In this document: positions 33,395-34,395 of the stretch, one piece after another | Numbering within the stretch: the first letter of the stretch is position 1 | Layout: each line of letters begins with the position of its first letter | Origin: Rhodoferax sp. | GTDB lineage: Bacteria; Pseudomonadota; Gammaproteobacteria; Burkholderiales; Burkholderiaceae_C | Assembly: GCF_028714215.1 (NCBI RefSeq) | Contig: NZ_JAQTMS010000056.1 | Coordinates: 1-34,395, forward strand | Direction: 5' to 3' | DNA: 34,395 bases | The notes under the pieces: generated by a model | The model's database searches: none | Told to the model about the DNA's origin: nothing | Seen by the model: the letters and a program-made list of their open reading frames with translations, nothing else | Made by a program: the position numbers and the translations under genes

Positions 33395-34395
33395 ATGCAA
33401 CTTGCTACCTTGATGCGGCGCTTTACCATCCGTTTTCGCATGATGGCGGCCATCGGCATGGTGGCGCTGGCCCTGATTTTCATCGGCGGCATCGGCGTCA
33501 TCGCGCAGTTGTCCATCAACACCATCGCCACCGCCCTGGTCACCCATGACATCACGTCGATCGCCGAGGTGGCCCGCCTGCAACTGGCCATGAGCAATCT
33601 GCGTCTGAATGAAAAACAGATGGTGATCCAGTACGAAAACAGTGTTGAAGCAGGGCGCTACAAGGAAGCCTGGAGCGCCTCGCTGGCGCAGATTCAAAGC
33701 TCCGCCAAGGCGCTCGCACCCTTGCTGCCACTGGATGCGCAGCGCACCCAATTGGCGCAGGTGGTGACCGACATCAAGCAGTTCAGCAGCGAATTCGAAC
33801 CGATGGCAAAGCAGTTGGAGAGCATGAGTTTTCCGTCGGCGCAGGTGGCCTCGGCCACGATCGACAAGTTGCAGCCGATTTTCGACAAGGCCAACAAATC
33901 ATTGACCTCGCTGGCCGTGGAATTGCAGCGCGCCACGGAAGCCAGCCAAGGCAAATTGCAGCAAACCGTGAATCAGGGGATTGAACTGATCGCCGGCCTG
34001 ACCGGCCTGCTGCTGCTGATCTTCGTTCCGCTGACAATCTGGAACATGCGCGCGATTTGCCAGCCGATCGACAAGGCGCAGCAAGTTGCCAAGGCGATCG
34101 CGCAGGGGGATCTGACCGATCACCAGGTCGACAGCCTGGGTGACGATGAAGCGGCCCAATTGCTGCGTTCGCTGGAGGCGATGCGGCATTCGCTGGACCG
34201 GCTGGTCGGGCAGGTGCGGACCTCAACCGACAGCATGGCCACCGCCAGCGCCGAGATCGCCTCCGGCAACCAGGACCTGAGCGCGCGTACCGAACAGACC
34301 GCCAGCAACTTGCAGCGCACCGCCTCCAGCATGGATGCGTTGACGAACATGGTGCGCCAGTCGGCCGAAGCGTCGCGCCAGGCCAACCAGCTGGC
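33395..34395 (+). CDS. Methyl-accepting chemotaxis protein, 3' end beyond window
   Basis: The first 333 codons of a chemoreceptor, cut by the window edge. Membrane helix 1 is at about 17-38 and helix 2 at about 196-216 (LIAGLTGLLLLIFVPLTIW), enclosing a helical four-helix-bundle type periplasmic sensor of about 155 residues. A HAMP domain follows (about 217-272, with the AKAIAQGDL motif), then the start of the signalling coiled coil with SAEIASGNQDLSARTEQTAS, a common form in Burkholderiales. TGAGGA lies 5 bases before the ATG at 33395. It is driven by the sigma-28 promoter upstream. The ligand is unknown. Confidence 0.95.
   Translation, partial: MQLATLMRRFTIRFRMMAAIGMVALALIFIGGIGVIAQLSINTIATALVTHDITSIAEVARLQLAMSNLRLNEKQMVIQYENSVEAGRYKEAWSASLAQIQSSAKALAPLLPLDAQRTQLAQVVTDIKQFSSEFEPMAKQLESMSFPSAQVASATIDKLQPIFDKANKSLTSLAVELQRATEASQGKLQQTVNQGIELIAGLTGLLLLIFVPLTIWNMRAICQPIDKAQQVAKAIAQGDLTDHQVDSLGDDEAAQLLRSLEAMRHSLDRLVGQVRTSTDSMATASAEIASGNQDLSARTEQTASNLQRTASSMDALTNMVRQSAEASRQANQL

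Overview
The window looks like chromosome of a GC-rich, motile betaproteobacterium of the order Burkholderiales, most likely a Comamonadaceae/Rhodoferax-like organism. This is inferred from gene families, gene order (xseB-ispA-dxs; cheR-cheD-cheB-cheY-cheZ-flhB-flhA-flhF-flhG-fliA followed by an MCP) and a DUF1631 protein. No sequence search was possible, so the taxonomy is an inference.

Left third (1-10.3 kb): a gene-free left edge holds a strong 24-bp imperfect inverted repeat. It is followed by a P1-family aminopeptidase that converges on and slightly overlaps the ABC-F translation factor EttA. On the minus strand come a DUF1631 protein and a two-gene unit made of a small membrane protein and an exported NodB-type polysaccharide deacetylase-like protein. 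Rightward follow a RhlE-like DEAD-box RNA helicase and an NAD(P)-binding oxidoreductase whose start, including its glycine-rich nucleotide loop, is encoded out of frame inside the helicase tail.

Middle (10.3-23 kb): an exported S9 prolyl-oligopeptidase-type hydrolase; an ECF sigma/anti-sigma pair divergent from an exported subtilisin-like S8 protease and a small exported Gly/Ala-rich protein; an rmuC-MFS transporter pair; an orphan TRAP solute-binding protein with a clear terminator; then the isoprenoid operon xseB-ispA-dxs. Between dxs and the TRAP gene lies a 33-bp tandem repeat (about 3.5 copies) whose hairpins are kept by compensatory base changes.

Right third (23-34.4 kb): a dense chemotaxis and flagellar run on the plus strand, with mostly 4-bp start/stop overlaps. 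CheR, CheD and CheB tune receptor methylation and deamidation. CheY and CheZ carry and quench the signal. FlhB and FlhA form the export gate. FlhF and a degenerate FlhG set flagellar placement. FliA (sigma-28) switches on late genes, and the last gene, a truncated MCP, carries a textbook sigma-28 promoter. cheA, cheW and flhDC are not in the window.

Most of the window is ordinary core genome. The items most worth a second look are the covarying 33-bp repeat array, the left-edge RNA-like hairpin, the FlhG that lost its Walker-A lysines but kept the FlhF-activating motif, the matching hairpins ahead of cheR and flhB, and the sigma/anti-sigma/S8 protease cluster. I did not find clear evidence of a novel defence or mobile system.
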